Origin: Bermanella sp040371755 | GTDB taxonomy: Bacteria; Pseudomonadota; Gammaproteobacteria; Pseudomonadales; Oceanobacteraceae | NCBI RefSeq assembly: GCF_040371755.1 | Contig: NZ_BAABWE010000003.1 | Coordinates: 186,001-250,000 of the forward strand | DNA length: 64,000 nucleotides | Direction: 5' to 3' | Shown: positions 1-9,023 of the stretch, in pieces | How positions within the stretch are numbered: position 1 is the first letter of the stretch | How the letters are laid out: each line of letters starts with the position of its first letter | Notes under the pieces: model-generated | Seen by the model: only the letters and a program-made list of their open reading frames with translations | Told to the model about the DNA's origin: nothing | Databases searched by the model: none | Position numbers and translations under genes: made by a program

Positions 1-548
1 ATTTCTAAATTAATAGCATCACCTACTTTGACATCTTGATAGGTCGTGACATTTAAAGTCTCAGGGATGAGATACACACAAAAGCGATCTTCTTTCACTT
101 GTGCAATAGTGAGGCTGCACCCATTTAACCCGATATAGCCTTTATCAAAAATATAAGGTTTATGGGTGTCGGTTAGTTCAAACCAGACAATACAATTGTT
201 TTCTGGACGTTCTATTTCTACCACTTTAACCAAACCATGAACATGACCACTTAGTTGATGACCACCAATGTCGTCCCCAAACTTAGCGGCTCGTTCCACA
301 TTCACCCGAGTTCCAACATCTAAATATTGTAAATTGGTTAAATTAAGACTGGCCAACATCACATCAAAAGTAACCTGACACTGAGTGATACTAGTAACGG
401 TTAAACAAGTGCCATTTAAAGCGATACTAGCGCCAATGCTCAACCCAGAAATTAAGCTTTCTGGCAAGGTTAAGCTCAACGTCCATAAACCTGACTTTTT
501 TTCAATTTTATCGACTTTTACGGCCGAATGAACGATTCCAGTAAACAT
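1..548 (-). CDS. ribE: Riboflavin synthase alpha chain, 3' part cut by window edge
   Basis: It catalyses dismutation of two 6,7-dimethyl-8-ribityllumazine molecules to riboflavin, in the cytosol. The minus-strand frame starts with ATG at 548 and reads MFTGIV, the near-invariant N-terminus of the family, followed by the lumazine-binding motif LNGTCLTV and a second repeat containing GLNGCSLT. The two repeats are the internal duplication typical of the enzyme. About 182 codons are present and the frame runs off the window start, so the last tenth or so of the protein is missing. No FMN-riboswitch-like structure is visible in the short upstream gap to the divergent patatin gene. The family assignment is secure. 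Confidence 0.93.
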   Translation of the reverse strand, partial: MFTGIVHSAVKVDKIEKKSGLWTLSLTLPESLISGLSIGASIALNGTCLTVTSITQCQVTFDVMLASLNLTNLQYLDVGTRVNVERAAKFGDDIGGHQLSGHVHGLVKVVEIERPENNCIVWFELTDTHKPYIFDKGYIGLNGCSLTIAQVKEDRFCVYLIPETLNVTTYQDVKVGDAINLE

Positions 549-629
549 AGGTAAAATCCCAATTAAATAGGCTTATTATGAACTATACTAACGAGAGTTT
601 CTTAAGAATCTTTTGATGATAAGCGCCTA

Positions 630-1796
630 ATGGTACAAAAAACAACCGATAAAAAAGTAGGCTTGGTGTTATCAGGTGGCGGCGCACGCGCGGCCTATCA
701 AGTTGGGGTATTAAAGGCCATTATTCGCTTACTTCCCCAAGAAAGCCCAAACCCATTTCAAGTCATTAGTGGCACCAGTGCCGGTGCTATTAATGCGGTG
801 GCGCTTGGCAGTTATGCTGGCCATTATCGCCAAGGCATTCAGCGCTTAGAGCATATATGGAAAAATTTCAGTTGTGATCAAATATTCAAAAGTGACTTTC
901 TAAGTGTATTACAGTGGTCTAGTAAATTTATATTTAATACCTTCTTTGGGTATAAATCCGGGGACCCTGTCTCGCTCCTTAATAATGAACCTTTACGCCA
1001 TTTGTTAAAAAAAGTCATTCTGTTTGAAAACATTCAAAAGGCCATCGACAATCACGACTTACACGCCCTTAGTATTACCGCATCAGGTTATGCATCAGGT
1101 GAATCTGTCAGCTTTTTTCAGGCGCATAAAAGCATCAAGAACTGGCAACGCTTACGTCGAGTAGGTGTACGTTCAAGAATACATGTCGAACATCTACTTG
1201 CGTCTTCAGCTATACCTGCGGTTTTTCCTGCAATCCAAATTAATCGAGAATACTTTGGGGATGGTGCCATTCGTCAACTCGCACCTATCAGCCCAGCATT
1301 ACACTTAGGCGCTGATAAGATTTTGGTAATAGGGGTAAGTGGCTCTGCCCACAAACGTAAACCACGAGAGCCCATGAAACACTACCCTAGCATGGCAAAA
1401 ATAATGAACCACATGTTTAACGCTGCATTCTTGGATAGTATGGAAAGTGATGTAGAACGGCTAACCCGTATTAATAATACCATCAGTAAAATCCCTGAAA
1501 GAGTTATGATCACGGAAGGCATTGGACTAAAACCTGTAGATATCTTAGAAATTAATCCAAGTGAATCAATTGATGATATTGCTGCAAGGCACGCCCGTGA
1601 GTTGCCAAAAAGTTTACGCCTTTTCTTGAAAGGTTCCGGAACGACCCATAAAAGCGGTGCTGGTGTATTAAGTTACCTACTATTTGAAAAGGGTTTTTGC
1701 AGAGAGCTTATTCAATGCGGTTATGATGATGCAATGAAACGAAAAGAAGACATACAACGTTTTTTCGAAATACCAGAATCCCCTAAAAAAACATGA
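630..1796 (+). CDS. Patatin-like phospholipase
   Basis: A predicted serine lipase/acyl hydrolase of the bacterial patatin family, 388 aa. The glycine-rich oxyanion loop SGGGARAAYQ lies at residues 15-24, the nucleophile elbow GTSAG at 48-52 (Ser50), and the second dyad residue in FGDGA (Asp211). There is no signal peptide or membrane segment, so it is probably cytosolic or peripheral to the membrane. The ATG at 630 has only a weak ribosome site; an upstream ATG at 616 closes at once. It is divergent from ribE and convergent with rnhB. The catalytic dyad is complete; substrate and physiological role cannot be read from the sequence. Confidence 0.85.
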   Translation: MVQKTTDKKVGLVLSGGGARAAYQVGVLKAIIRLLPQESPNPFQVISGTSAGAINAVALGSYAGHYRQGIQRLEHIWKNFSCDQIFKSDFLSVLQWSSKFIFNTFFGYKSGDPVSLLNNEPLRHLLKKVILFENIQKAIDNHDLHALSITASGYASGESVSFFQAHKSIKNWQRLRRVGVRSRIHVEHLLASSAIPAVFPAIQINREYFGDGAIRQLAPISPALHLGADKILVIGVSGSAHKRKPREPMKHYPSMAKIMNHMFNAAFLDSMESDVERLTRINNTISKIPERVMITEGIGLKPVDILEINPSESIDDIAARHARELPKSLRLFLKGSGTTHKSGAGVLSYLLFEKGFCRELIQCGYDDAMKRKEDIQRFFEIPESPKKT

Positions 1797-1899
1797 AAGA
1801 TACCTAGCGGGTATAACAGTTAATGCTGTTTAGCTTCACTCATTACACGATACCATATTGAAATTAAAAATTAATTTTGGCGACATAACTAAAAAACAC

Positions 1900-2520
1900 T
1901 TAAATAGCGGCTTTCACTTCTAGTAATTTTTTAACTGGACCATAGGTTTTACGATAAATATCAGTAGGACCATATTCTTGCAAGGCCGCTAAATGAGCCT
2001 TGGTTGGGTACCCCTTATGTTTAGCTAATCCATATTTAGGATACTTAGCATCTAGTTCCACCATATCATGATCTCTTGATACTTTAGCCAAAACAGACGC
2101 TGCAGAGATTGAAGCAACTAAAGCATCCCCCTTAACAATAGCAGTACCGGGGCAGGCTAATTCTTTAGGTAAACGATTACCATCAATTAATGCGTGACCC
2201 ACACTGGTGTTTAACCCTTCGATAGCACGGCTCATGGCTAACATGCGAGCATTTAGAATATTAATTTCATCAATTTCAGCTGGGGTGCAACGGGCAATAC
2301 AATAAGCTAAGGCTTTATGCTTGATAACGGGGAACAGTTTTTCACGCTTTTTTTCACTGAGTTTTTTAGAGTCGTTCAAGCCTTCTATTGGGTTATCAGG
2401 ATCTAATATAACCGCTGCCGCAACCACATCTCCACACAGAGGTCCTGCACCTGCTTCATCAACACCACAGTAAAGAATGCCTTGATCGATCAAGACTTGT
2501 TCTTGTTCAATAATATCCAT
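1900..2520 (-). CDS. rnhB: Ribonuclease HII
   Basis: It cleaves the RNA strand of RNA-DNA hybrids, including single ribonucleotides embedded in DNA. The protein is 206 aa with the hallmark CGVDEAGAGPL at residues 18-28 (catalytic Asp21 and Glu22), KGD, and the SAASVLAKVSRD motif, followed by the C-terminal KHKGYPT element. Length is normal for the family. It is the last gene of the minus-strand lpx-bam cluster, starting 3 bases after lpxB stops, as in Pseudomonas. A transcript of the cluster probably ends in the 100 bases between this gene and the patatin gene, but no convincing terminator is visible there. Confidence 0.95.
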   Translation of the reverse strand: MDIIEQEQVLIDQGILYCGVDEAGAGPLCGDVVAAAVILDPDNPIEGLNDSKKLSEKKREKLFPVIKHKALAYCIARCTPAEIDEINILNARMLAMSRAIEGLNTSVGHALIDGNRLPKELACPGTAIVKGDALVASISAASVLAKVSRDHDMVELDAKYPKYGLAKHKGYPTKAHLAALQEYGPTDIYRKTYGPVKKLLEVKAAI

Positions 2521-2523
2521 GTA

Positions 2524-3660
2524 TTAACTCTGAATTAAATTGATAATAGCTTTAGCTGATTCGTTATCCGCATCACGCTTCAGGTCTATATGCAATTCAG
2601 TAAACTCTTTTTTAAGATGTTTGGATGCCGCACTATTTTTTACAAAATTTAATACAGCTTGTGACAATTTTTCAGGTGTGGCATTTTCTTGTATTAACTC
2701 TGGCACTAGCTCTTTACCTGCCAATAAGTTTGGTAGAGATACAAATGGTTGTTTGAGCATTCGCTTTACAAAAAAAGCCGTTAGAGCCGACAATTTATAA
2801 GAAACCACCAAAGGCTTTTTAAATAACATTCCTTCTAAAGCGGCTGTACCAGAGGCCATTAATATCGTATCTGCACTTGCCATCGCTTCACGGCTTTTGC
2901 CATGTAATAGCTTTACCGACAAGCTTTCATATTGCGCCAACATTTGAGAAATTTGCTTAAATCGCTCATCGTTAGCTGCTGGCATGACAAACTGTACATT
3001 TGGCAACTGCTTTTTAATTAACTGAGCCGTTTTTAAAAATACCTGACCTAAACGTGCAACTTCACCGCCACGAGAACCAGGCATCAAAGTGATAACCACT
3101 TGCTCAGGATCAAAACCTAAAGCAAGCTTTGCTTCAATGATATTTGTCTCAAGTGGGATGGCATCCGCAAGAGTATGACCAACAAATACAGCATTTACGC
3201 CATGTTTTTGATAAAAGTCCACTTCAAATGGAAATAAGCATAATACTAAATCTACAGATTGTTTGATTTTAAATACGCGCTTTTCACGCCAAGCCCAAAC
3301 GCTCGGACTCACATAATGAACAGCTTTAATGCCGTTTTCTTTGAAACGTCGCTCTAAAGCAAGATTAAAATCCGGCGCATCGATACCAATAAACACGTCC
3401 GGTTTAATATCCATCAATGTATTGAATAGTGCTTTGCGTATGTTAAGGAGCTCGTTTAGTCGCCCTAACACTTCAAACAAGCCCATCACTGAAAGACGTT
3501 CCATTGAATAAAGGGTTTCAAAACCTTCCGCGATCATTTTAGGGCCGCCAATACCAACAAATCGGGCATCGGGGTATTTTGCTTTCAAAGACTTGATTAA
3601 CCCTGCACCGAGTATGTCACCCGATGCCTCTCCTGCCACCATGGCAAAGCACAATGACAT
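2524..3660 (-). CDS. lpxB: Lipid-A-disaccharide synthase
   Basis: It condenses UDP-2,3-diacylglucosamine with lipid X to form the beta-1,6-linked lipid A disaccharide at the inner face of the cytoplasmic membrane. The protein is 378 aa, a GT19 glycosyltransferase. Visible signatures are AGEASGDILGAGLI at the N-terminus, FVGIGGPKM, the SPSVWAWRE stretch near residue 120, and the PGSRGGEV donor-site motif in the middle. It starts at the base where lpxA ends (lpxA stop at 3660-3662), so the two are translationally coupled. Length and motifs match the family. Confidence 0.96.
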   Translation of the reverse strand: MSLCFAMVAGEASGDILGAGLIKSLKAKYPDARFVGIGGPKMIAEGFETLYSMERLSVMGLFEVLGRLNELLNIRKALFNTLMDIKPDVFIGIDAPDFNLALERRFKENGIKAVHYVSPSVWAWREKRVFKIKQSVDLVLCLFPFEVDFYQKHGVNAVFVGHTLADAIPLETNIIEAKLALGFDPEQVVITLMPGSRGGEVARLGQVFLKTAQLIKKQLPNVQFVMPAANDERFKQISQMLAQYESLSVKLLHGKSREAMASADTILMASGTAALEGMLFKKPLVVSYKLSALTAFFVKRMLKQPFVSLPNLLAGKELVPELIQENATPEKLSQAVLNFVKNSAASKHLKKEFTELHIDLKRDADNESAKAIINLIQS

Positions 3661-4430
3661 TAGCGAATAATCCCTCGACTAGATTGGTCAATACTGTCAA
3701 TAAACGCTTGAACTGTATTCGATTCTTTTAAGAATTCTAATAACTCACCGCGAGCTTCTTCAACTGTTAGTCCTTTTCGATAGACCGATTTGTAGGCGTT
3801 ACGCAACACTTTAATATCGTTCTTTTCAAATCCGCGACGCTTTAAACCTTCAATGTTAATCCCATGAGGTTTTGCTGAATTACCATTTGCCATTACATAA
3901 GCAGGTACATCTTTCAAAACGATAGAACCGGTTCCACACATGCTGTGGCTGCCCACTTTAACAAATTGATGCACCTGACTAGCACCACCTAATATAACGT
4001 AATCGCCAATATGTACATGACCTGCAATATTGGTATCGTTCGCTAAGATGCAGTTATCTCTGACAATGACATCATGGGCAATATGCACATTCACCATGAA
4101 TAGGTTATGGCTGCCTATTTTTGTTAAGCTATTATCTTGTGTTGTACCACGGTGTACCGTACACGCTTCACGAAAAATATTATGATCACCAATTTCTAAG
4201 CGTGTCGATTCACCTTTAAACTTCTTATCTTGGCAGTCCTCACCAACAGTACAAAACTGAAAAATACGATTGTATTTACCAATATCCGTTGGCCCTTTAA
4301 CAACTACATGACTGCCAATTACCGATCCTTCTCCAATCGTGACATCCGGCCCAATAATACTAAAAGGACCAATTTCTACATTATCGGCAATTTTTGCACT
4401 TGGGTCGATTATCGCGCGTGAATCAATCAA
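3660..4430 (-). CDS. lpxA: UDP-N-acetylglucosamine O-acyltransferase
   Basis: First enzyme of lipid A synthesis: transfers a 3-hydroxyacyl chain from ACP to UDP-GlcNAc. The 256 aa protein begins with IDSRAIIDPSAKI and consists of a left-handed beta helix of hexapeptide repeats to about residue 190, then a helical C-terminal domain. The active-site stretch containing HIAHD is present. Its first codons overlap the fabZ stop by 8 bases, so it is translated from the same message. Acyl-chain specificity (C10, C12 or C14) cannot be judged safely from the sequence. Confidence 0.96.
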   Translation of the reverse strand: MIDSRAIIDPSAKIADNVEIGPFSIIGPDVTIGEGSVIGSHVVVKGPTDIGKYNRIFQFCTVGEDCQDKKFKGESTRLEIGDHNIFREACTVHRGTTQDNSLTKIGSHNLFMVNVHIAHDVIVRDNCILANDTNIAGHVHIGDYVILGGASQVHQFVKVGSHSMCGTGSIVLKDVPAYVMANGNSAKPHGINIEGLKRRGFEKNDIKVLRNAYKSVYRKGLTVEEARGELLEFLKESNTVQAFIDSIDQSSRGIIR

Positions 4431-4875
4431 AGTTTAACTCTCTCTCCGCACACATAATGTCAGCTGAACAAGCCAATTGCCCATCAACACGAGCTTCACA
4501 TTCAAAACGCCATATGCCACGTTTATCCGTAATATATCGTGCTTCTAATTCTAAGCGATCGCCGGGTAATACTGGCTTTTTAAAGCGCACTTTATCCATA
4601 CCTGCAAAATAATAAACGGTATTAGCAACACGTTCTTTATCCATAGTTGCTAATCCCATTAAGCCTGATACCTGAGCTAATGCTTCAAGAATTAATACTC
4701 CTGGCATTATTGGGTGGTTAGGAAAATGCCCATTAAAAAACTCTTCATTAATGGTGACATTTTTATAACCGACAATGCGCTTTTTAGGCTCAAGTTCCGT
4801 TACACGATCTACTAATAAGAAGGGATAACGGTGTGGTAACAAATCCGTGATCTCTTTATAACTCATTACCGACAT
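4423..4875 (-). CDS. fabZ: 3-hydroxyacyl-ACP dehydratase FabZ
   Basis: It dehydrates 3-hydroxyacyl-ACP in the type II fatty acid elongation cycle and competes with LpxA for the same substrate, which explains why the genes are joined. The protein is 150 aa with a single hot-dog fold. The catalytic histidine lies in NGHFPNHP (His50) and the partner in LILEALAQ (Glu64). It lies between lpxD (3 bases upstream) and lpxA (8-base overlap) in the conserved lpxD-fabZ-lpxA-lpxB order. Confidence 0.96.
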   Translation of the reverse strand: MSVMSYKEITDLLPHRYPFLLVDRVTELEPKKRIVGYKNVTINEEFFNGHFPNHPIMPGVLILEALAQVSGLMGLATMDKERVANTVYYFAGMDKVRFKKPVLPGDRLELEARYITDKRGIWRFECEARVDGQLACSADIMCAERELNFD

Positions 4876-4878
4876 ACA

Positions 4879-5895
4879 TTAATCCTTAATCGATTTTTCA
4901 ATTTGTTTAATTCGTTTTGCCATATCATCAATTTGACGAAGACGAGCAGCACTTTTGCGCCACTCTGAGGTAGGTGACATAGCCGTTCCTGATGAATAAC
5001 TACCCGCCTGCGTTGTACTTTTAGTCACTAACGACATAGCCGTCACATGAGTACCATCAATCAGGTTCAGATGTCCTATCACACCAACACCACCAGCTAA
5101 GGTACAAGCTTTTCCGATTTTAGTACTACCTGCAATCATGCAGCCCGCAGCCATGGCAGTGTATGGGCCAATTTCCACGTTATGGGCAATTTGTATTTGG
5201 TTGTCTAACTTAACGCCATCACCAATAATGGTATCGCTCATAGCACCGCGATCTATCGTGCAATTAGCGCCTATTTCAACTTGGTTACCTATCTGTACAC
5301 CACCGATTTGGCAAATTTTCACCCATTTACCTGCTTCATTAGCAAAGCCAAATCCGTCCGAACCGATCACCGCACCGCTGTGTACTATACAATCATCGCC
5401 AATCACTACATCATGATACACACTGACATTTTGATGTAATCGAGTGCCTTCACCAATCCGGCTATTGTGGCCAACTACGGTTCCAGCTCCTATAATCGCG
5501 CCTTTTGCAAGTATGGCGTAATCTTCAATCACTGCGTTAGCACCTACTGTGGCACTTGGATCAACGTTAGCTAAAGCGCTCACACAAGCGCTGGGGTGAA
5601 TACTTCCACTAGCCTGTGGTAGCGTATTAAATAAATGGGAAACTTTTGCATAACCAAGATATGGGTTATCTAAGATTAATGCCGCACACTTGCACTCATC
5701 CGCTTGTTTTGGATGAACAATTACGGCACTTGCTTGTGTTGTAAGTAACTGATCTTTGTATGCCAAATTGGCTAAAAAGCTCAGCTCTCCAGCTTGCGCT
5801 GTTAATAGCGTAGCAAGGCCATGAATCTCTAAAGATTCATCACCTACTATTGTAGCCCCTAAATATTGAGCGATTTCTTGTAAAGTACGGGCCAT
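4879..5895 (-). CDS. lpxD: UDP-3-O-(3-hydroxyacyl)glucosamine N-acyltransferase
   Basis: Third enzyme of lipid A synthesis; adds the N-linked 3-hydroxyacyl chain. The protein is 338 aa with an N-terminal uridine-binding domain (to about residue 100), a long run of hexapeptide repeats forming the beta helix, including the HNSRIGEG and AHNVEIG blocks with the active-site histidine region, and a C-terminal helix after about residue 305. It starts 3 bases after the ompH stop. Length and order are standard. Confidence 0.96.
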   Translation of the reverse strand: MARTLQEIAQYLGATIVGDESLEIHGLATLLTAQAGELSFLANLAYKDQLLTTQASAVIVHPKQADECKCAALILDNPYLGYAKVSHLFNTLPQASGSIHPSACVSALANVDPSATVGANAVIEDYAILAKGAIIGAGTVVGHNSRIGEGTRLHQNVSVYHDVVIGDDCIVHSGAVIGSDGFGFANEAGKWVKICQIGGVQIGNQVEIGANCTIDRGAMSDTIIGDGVKLDNQIQIAHNVEIGPYTAMAAGCMIAGSTKIGKACTLAGGVGVIGHLNLIDGTHVTAMSLVTKSTTQAGSYSSGTAMSPTSEWRKSAARLRQIDDMAKRIKQIEKSIKD

Positions 5896-5898
5896 TAA

Positions 5899-6414
5899 CT
5901 ATTTCTTTGTACTGGCTTCATTAAGTTTATTAAGTAGCTTCTTAGTTAAATCAAGATCAGCATCCACATGAATAACCGCTTGACCATTCAGTACAACATT
6001 AACGCCTTCTTCATCAATTAACTTTTTCAAGATCTCTTGAAGACGAGGTAGGCTTGCACGGAAAAACTGCTGACGCCACTGTTTTTCAGCTTCTTGTAAT
6101 TTCCCTGCAAAGAACTGAAACTCACTTTGCTTTTCTTTGATTTCGTTACGGATTTTACGTTGCTCATCATCACTCATGATGGCTCCGTCTTTTTGAAGTT
6201 TTTCTTGGTTAGCAACCATCTCTTGCTCAAGTAGTTTGATTTTTTGGATATCATCACCAAATTGATCTTCAACTTGCTTAAAAGATGTTTTAGCCGCGTC
6301 AGATTGAAACAATGCACGCTCCATATCCACAGCAGCAATTTTATTGCCTTCAGCCATAGCCAATGAAGCTACAAAAAACAAACTGGCTGCTACTAATTTG
6401 GTCAAGTTAAACAT
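5899..6414 (-). CDS. skp: Periplasmic chaperone Skp/OmpH
   Basis: It escorts unfolded outer-membrane proteins across the periplasm to the BAM complex. The protein is 171 aa. The N-terminus has a lysine, a hydrophobic core and a cleavable end at ASLAMAEG (cut near residue 21). The rest is highly charged and helical, with long heptad-rich stretches between residues 45 and 120, matching the tentacle arms of Skp. It lies between bamA and lpxD, the conserved position. Sequence conservation in this family is low, so the call rests on size, signal peptide, helical character and context. Confidence 0.9.
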   Translation of the reverse strand: MFNLTKLVAASLFFVASLAMAEGNKIAAVDMERALFQSDAAKTSFKQVEDQFGDDIQKIKLLEQEMVANQEKLQKDGAIMSDDEQRKIRNEIKEKQSEFQFFAGKLQEAEKQWRQQFFRASLPRLQEILKKLIDEEGVNVVLNGQAVIHVDADLDLTKKLLNKLNEASTKK

Positions 6415-6482
6415 ATTACTTCCTATTATTTTTATACGATTTAAAAATTAAATATTGAGTTAAGATCAATCCAGTGATTCGT

Positions 6483-8954
6483 TTAGAACACCTGACCAAT
6501 AGAGAACTCAAACCCTTCTGTTTCGTCTCTTACTTTACTGTTCAACGCACGAGCAAAGGTAAAGGTTAAAGGCCCGATAGCCGTCACCCATGTCACACTC
6601 ACACCTGTACCAAAACGAATTTCGTTACCCTTAAACCCTTCTATGCAAGCTGGGTGATCATTTGTATTACCTGTTCCGTTAGCTTCTGATAATAACAAGC
6701 AATTGGTGTCAAACACATTACCTGCATCTAAGAAGACCACACTGCGCATACTGCGTTGATCCTCTATAAACGGTAATGGAAAAACCAATTCCATGGATGC
6801 TTCGGTTAATAAATTTCCACCTAGGCTGTTATTATCTCTGCTATAAGTAACATCTTGATTACTGTCGCCATCTGAATCTACATCCACAAACTGCAGATTA
6901 CCGTCAGCGTCTAAAATCGCAACGCCTTCTGAATCCACAAGCGATTGAACTAAATTCTGTTTTATTGCACCGCGCGGACCTAGTGAGTTACTAGAGTAAC
7001 CACGTACAGAGCCAACACCTCCAGAGCGGAAATTCCGGAAAAATGGTAATTCTTCTGTATCACCATAACCAGCACCGTATCCGATATCAGTTCGAATACG
7101 GAATGTCCAATCACCGTTTTCAGAAATTGGGAAATATTTTTGTGCTTGATAGGTTAATCGATAATATTCCAATTCACTACCAGGAACCGTAGCTTCTAAC
7201 GACAAGGTTTGCTTGGCCCCTGCTGTTGGGAATAAACCACGGTTTAGTGTGGTCCAAGTCCAGTTACTACCAAGCGTTAGCTCTGAAAATTCATCGCCTT
7301 CGATATCAATGAAGTTCAAGATTTCTTCAGGAATTCCAGAACTCTGAGCTTCCATAAAGGTTTTACTGGCCTCGATGCTAAAGGACAAACGCTCACGACC
7401 ACTAATAGGGAAGCCAAAAGACATGCGCCCACCATAGGTATCTATGTTATACGAACTCAGTGATAATTCTTCGAAGTCGGTTTCACTATAAAAGACAGAG
7501 TAACCACGACTAATTCCATCTACCGTGTAATAAGGGTCTGTGAATGAAAAGTTCACACTGGTAACCGCATCGGTTTTATTCAAAGCGGTACTCATTTTAG
7601 TCCCTGTACCCATGAAATTATTCTGTGCGACACTGGTACCGACGATTAAACCATCCGCACTAGAGTAACCAATACTCAGGTTTAAGCTGCCGCTTGGCTG
7701 CTCTTCAACACTGTAGTTAACATCGATCAAGTCATCTGACCCTGGTACTTTAGGTGTTTCAACATTTACACCTTTAAAGAACCCCAGTTGCTCTAAACGC
7801 TTTTTAGATTGCTCAATTAATTCGGTAGAGGCCCAACCTGCTTCCATTTGAAGCATTTCACGACGCAATACTTCATCTTTTGTTGATTCGTTACCGGTGA
7901 AGTTAATTCGGCGAACGTAAGTCCGCTTTCCTGGTTCTACAAAAAACGTTAACTCAACGGTTTTATCTTCATCGTTAATTTTTGGTACACCGTTAACGCT
8001 TGCAAATGTAAAACCTTCATTACCTAAACGCTTAGAAATTAAATCCTGTGTTAATGTTACTTTCTTACGGCTGAATGTTTCACCTTCTTTAACAATAACC
8101 AGCTTACGTAATAGTTCTTGGTCTACTATTAATTCGCCAGCTAGATTCACTTTATTAACAGTATAAACGTCACCTTCATGTACATTAACGGTAATAAAAA
8201 CATCTTCTTTTGATGGCGATAACGAAACTTGGGTAGACTCAACATTAAAACGTATAAAACCACGATCTAAATAGAAAGAACGCAGACGTTCTAAATCTCC
8301 ACCTAGTTTTTCTCTAGAGTATTTATCATCACTTTGGTACCAAGACCAAAGATTACTTGGCTTAAGTTCAAATTGATTGATCAGCTCTTTTTTAGTGAAA
8401 TTCTTCGCCCCGACAACATTCATATGGCTTATTGAAGCAACCGTACCTTCATCAACATTAATTTTTAATGAGACACGGTTACGTGGCAGTTTTTTAACTT
8501 CTGTGTCTATTTGAGCATCATAGCGACCTTGACCGACATATTGTCGTTCAAGCTCAAGTTCAAGACGCTCTAGTGTTGAACGTTTAAATACATAACCTTC
8601 CGCTAGCCCAGCTTGCTTTAACCCACCTTTTAGCTGTTCCGTCTCGATAGCACTGTTGCCATCAATTTCTAGCTCTGTAATTGTAGGTAATTCAACAAGG
8701 TTAATAACTAAAATATCCCCATCTCGTTGAAGCTTGATGTCATTAAAATAGCCAGTCGAAAATAATTTTTTACTAGCATCTGCTAATTTTTGGCTGTCTA
8801 CATTTTCACCAATATTAATTGGAAACGAACCAAAAACCGAGCCTGCAGATACGCGCTGTAGGCCATCTACACGAATGTCTTTAACCGTAAATGAGGCAGC
8901 CTGAACAAATGTCGCGGTGAAAGCAAAAAACAAGCTGAATAAAGTAAACTTCAT
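6483..8954 (-). CDS. bamA: Outer-membrane protein assembly factor BamA
   Basis: Central Omp85 subunit of the beta-barrel assembly machine. The protein is 823 aa: signal peptide ending near AASFTV, five POTRA domains covering roughly residues 22-420, and a 16-strand barrel. The conserved loop-6 VRGYSSNSLGPRG block (VRGY/F motif) is present near residue 650, and the chain ends in an aromatic beta signal (FSIGQVF). An acidic insertion rich in Asp (DVDSDGDSNQD) lies in an outer loop just after the VRGY block. It sits between rseP and skp, as in related bacteria. Confidence 0.96.
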   Translation of the reverse strand: MKFTLFSLFFAFTATFVQAASFTVKDIRVDGLQRVSAGSVFGSFPINIGENVDSQKLADASKKLFSTGYFNDIKLQRDGDILVINLVELPTITELEIDGNSAIETEQLKGGLKQAGLAEGYVFKRSTLERLELELERQYVGQGRYDAQIDTEVKKLPRNRVSLKINVDEGTVASISHMNVVGAKNFTKKELINQFELKPSNLWSWYQSDDKYSREKLGGDLERLRSFYLDRGFIRFNVESTQVSLSPSKEDVFITVNVHEGDVYTVNKVNLAGELIVDQELLRKLVIVKEGETFSRKKVTLTQDLISKRLGNEGFTFASVNGVPKINDEDKTVELTFFVEPGKRTYVRRINFTGNESTKDEVLRREMLQMEAGWASTELIEQSKKRLEQLGFFKGVNVETPKVPGSDDLIDVNYSVEEQPSGSLNLSIGYSSADGLIVGTSVAQNNFMGTGTKMSTALNKTDAVTSVNFSFTDPYYTVDGISRGYSVFYSETDFEELSLSSYNIDTYGGRMSFGFPISGRERLSFSIEASKTFMEAQSSGIPEEILNFIDIEGDEFSELTLGSNWTWTTLNRGLFPTAGAKQTLSLEATVPGSELEYYRLTYQAQKYFPISENGDWTFRIRTDIGYGAGYGDTEELPFFRNFRSGGVGSVRGYSSNSLGPRGAIKQNLVQSLVDSEGVAILDADGNLQFVDVDSDGDSNQDVTYSRDNNSLGGNLLTEASMELVFPLPFIEDQRSMRSVVFLDAGNVFDTNCLLLSEANGTGNTNDHPACIEGFKGNEIRFGTGVSVTWVTAIGPLTFTFARALNSKVRDETEGFEFSIGQVF

Positions 8955-9023
8955 GTTATTCCGAATTTATTGTTATCTTTAGGTTGTCGGTGAAAATACA
9001 AACAGACCAAAATGAGTTAAATC

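Noticed and set aside
549..629. FMN riboswitch before ribE
   Set aside because: The gap is too short and lacks the conserved FMN aptamer blocks.
1797..1899. Terminator between the patatin gene and rnhB
   Set aside because: The only inverted repeat (AACAG/CTGTT) is short and lacks a T run.
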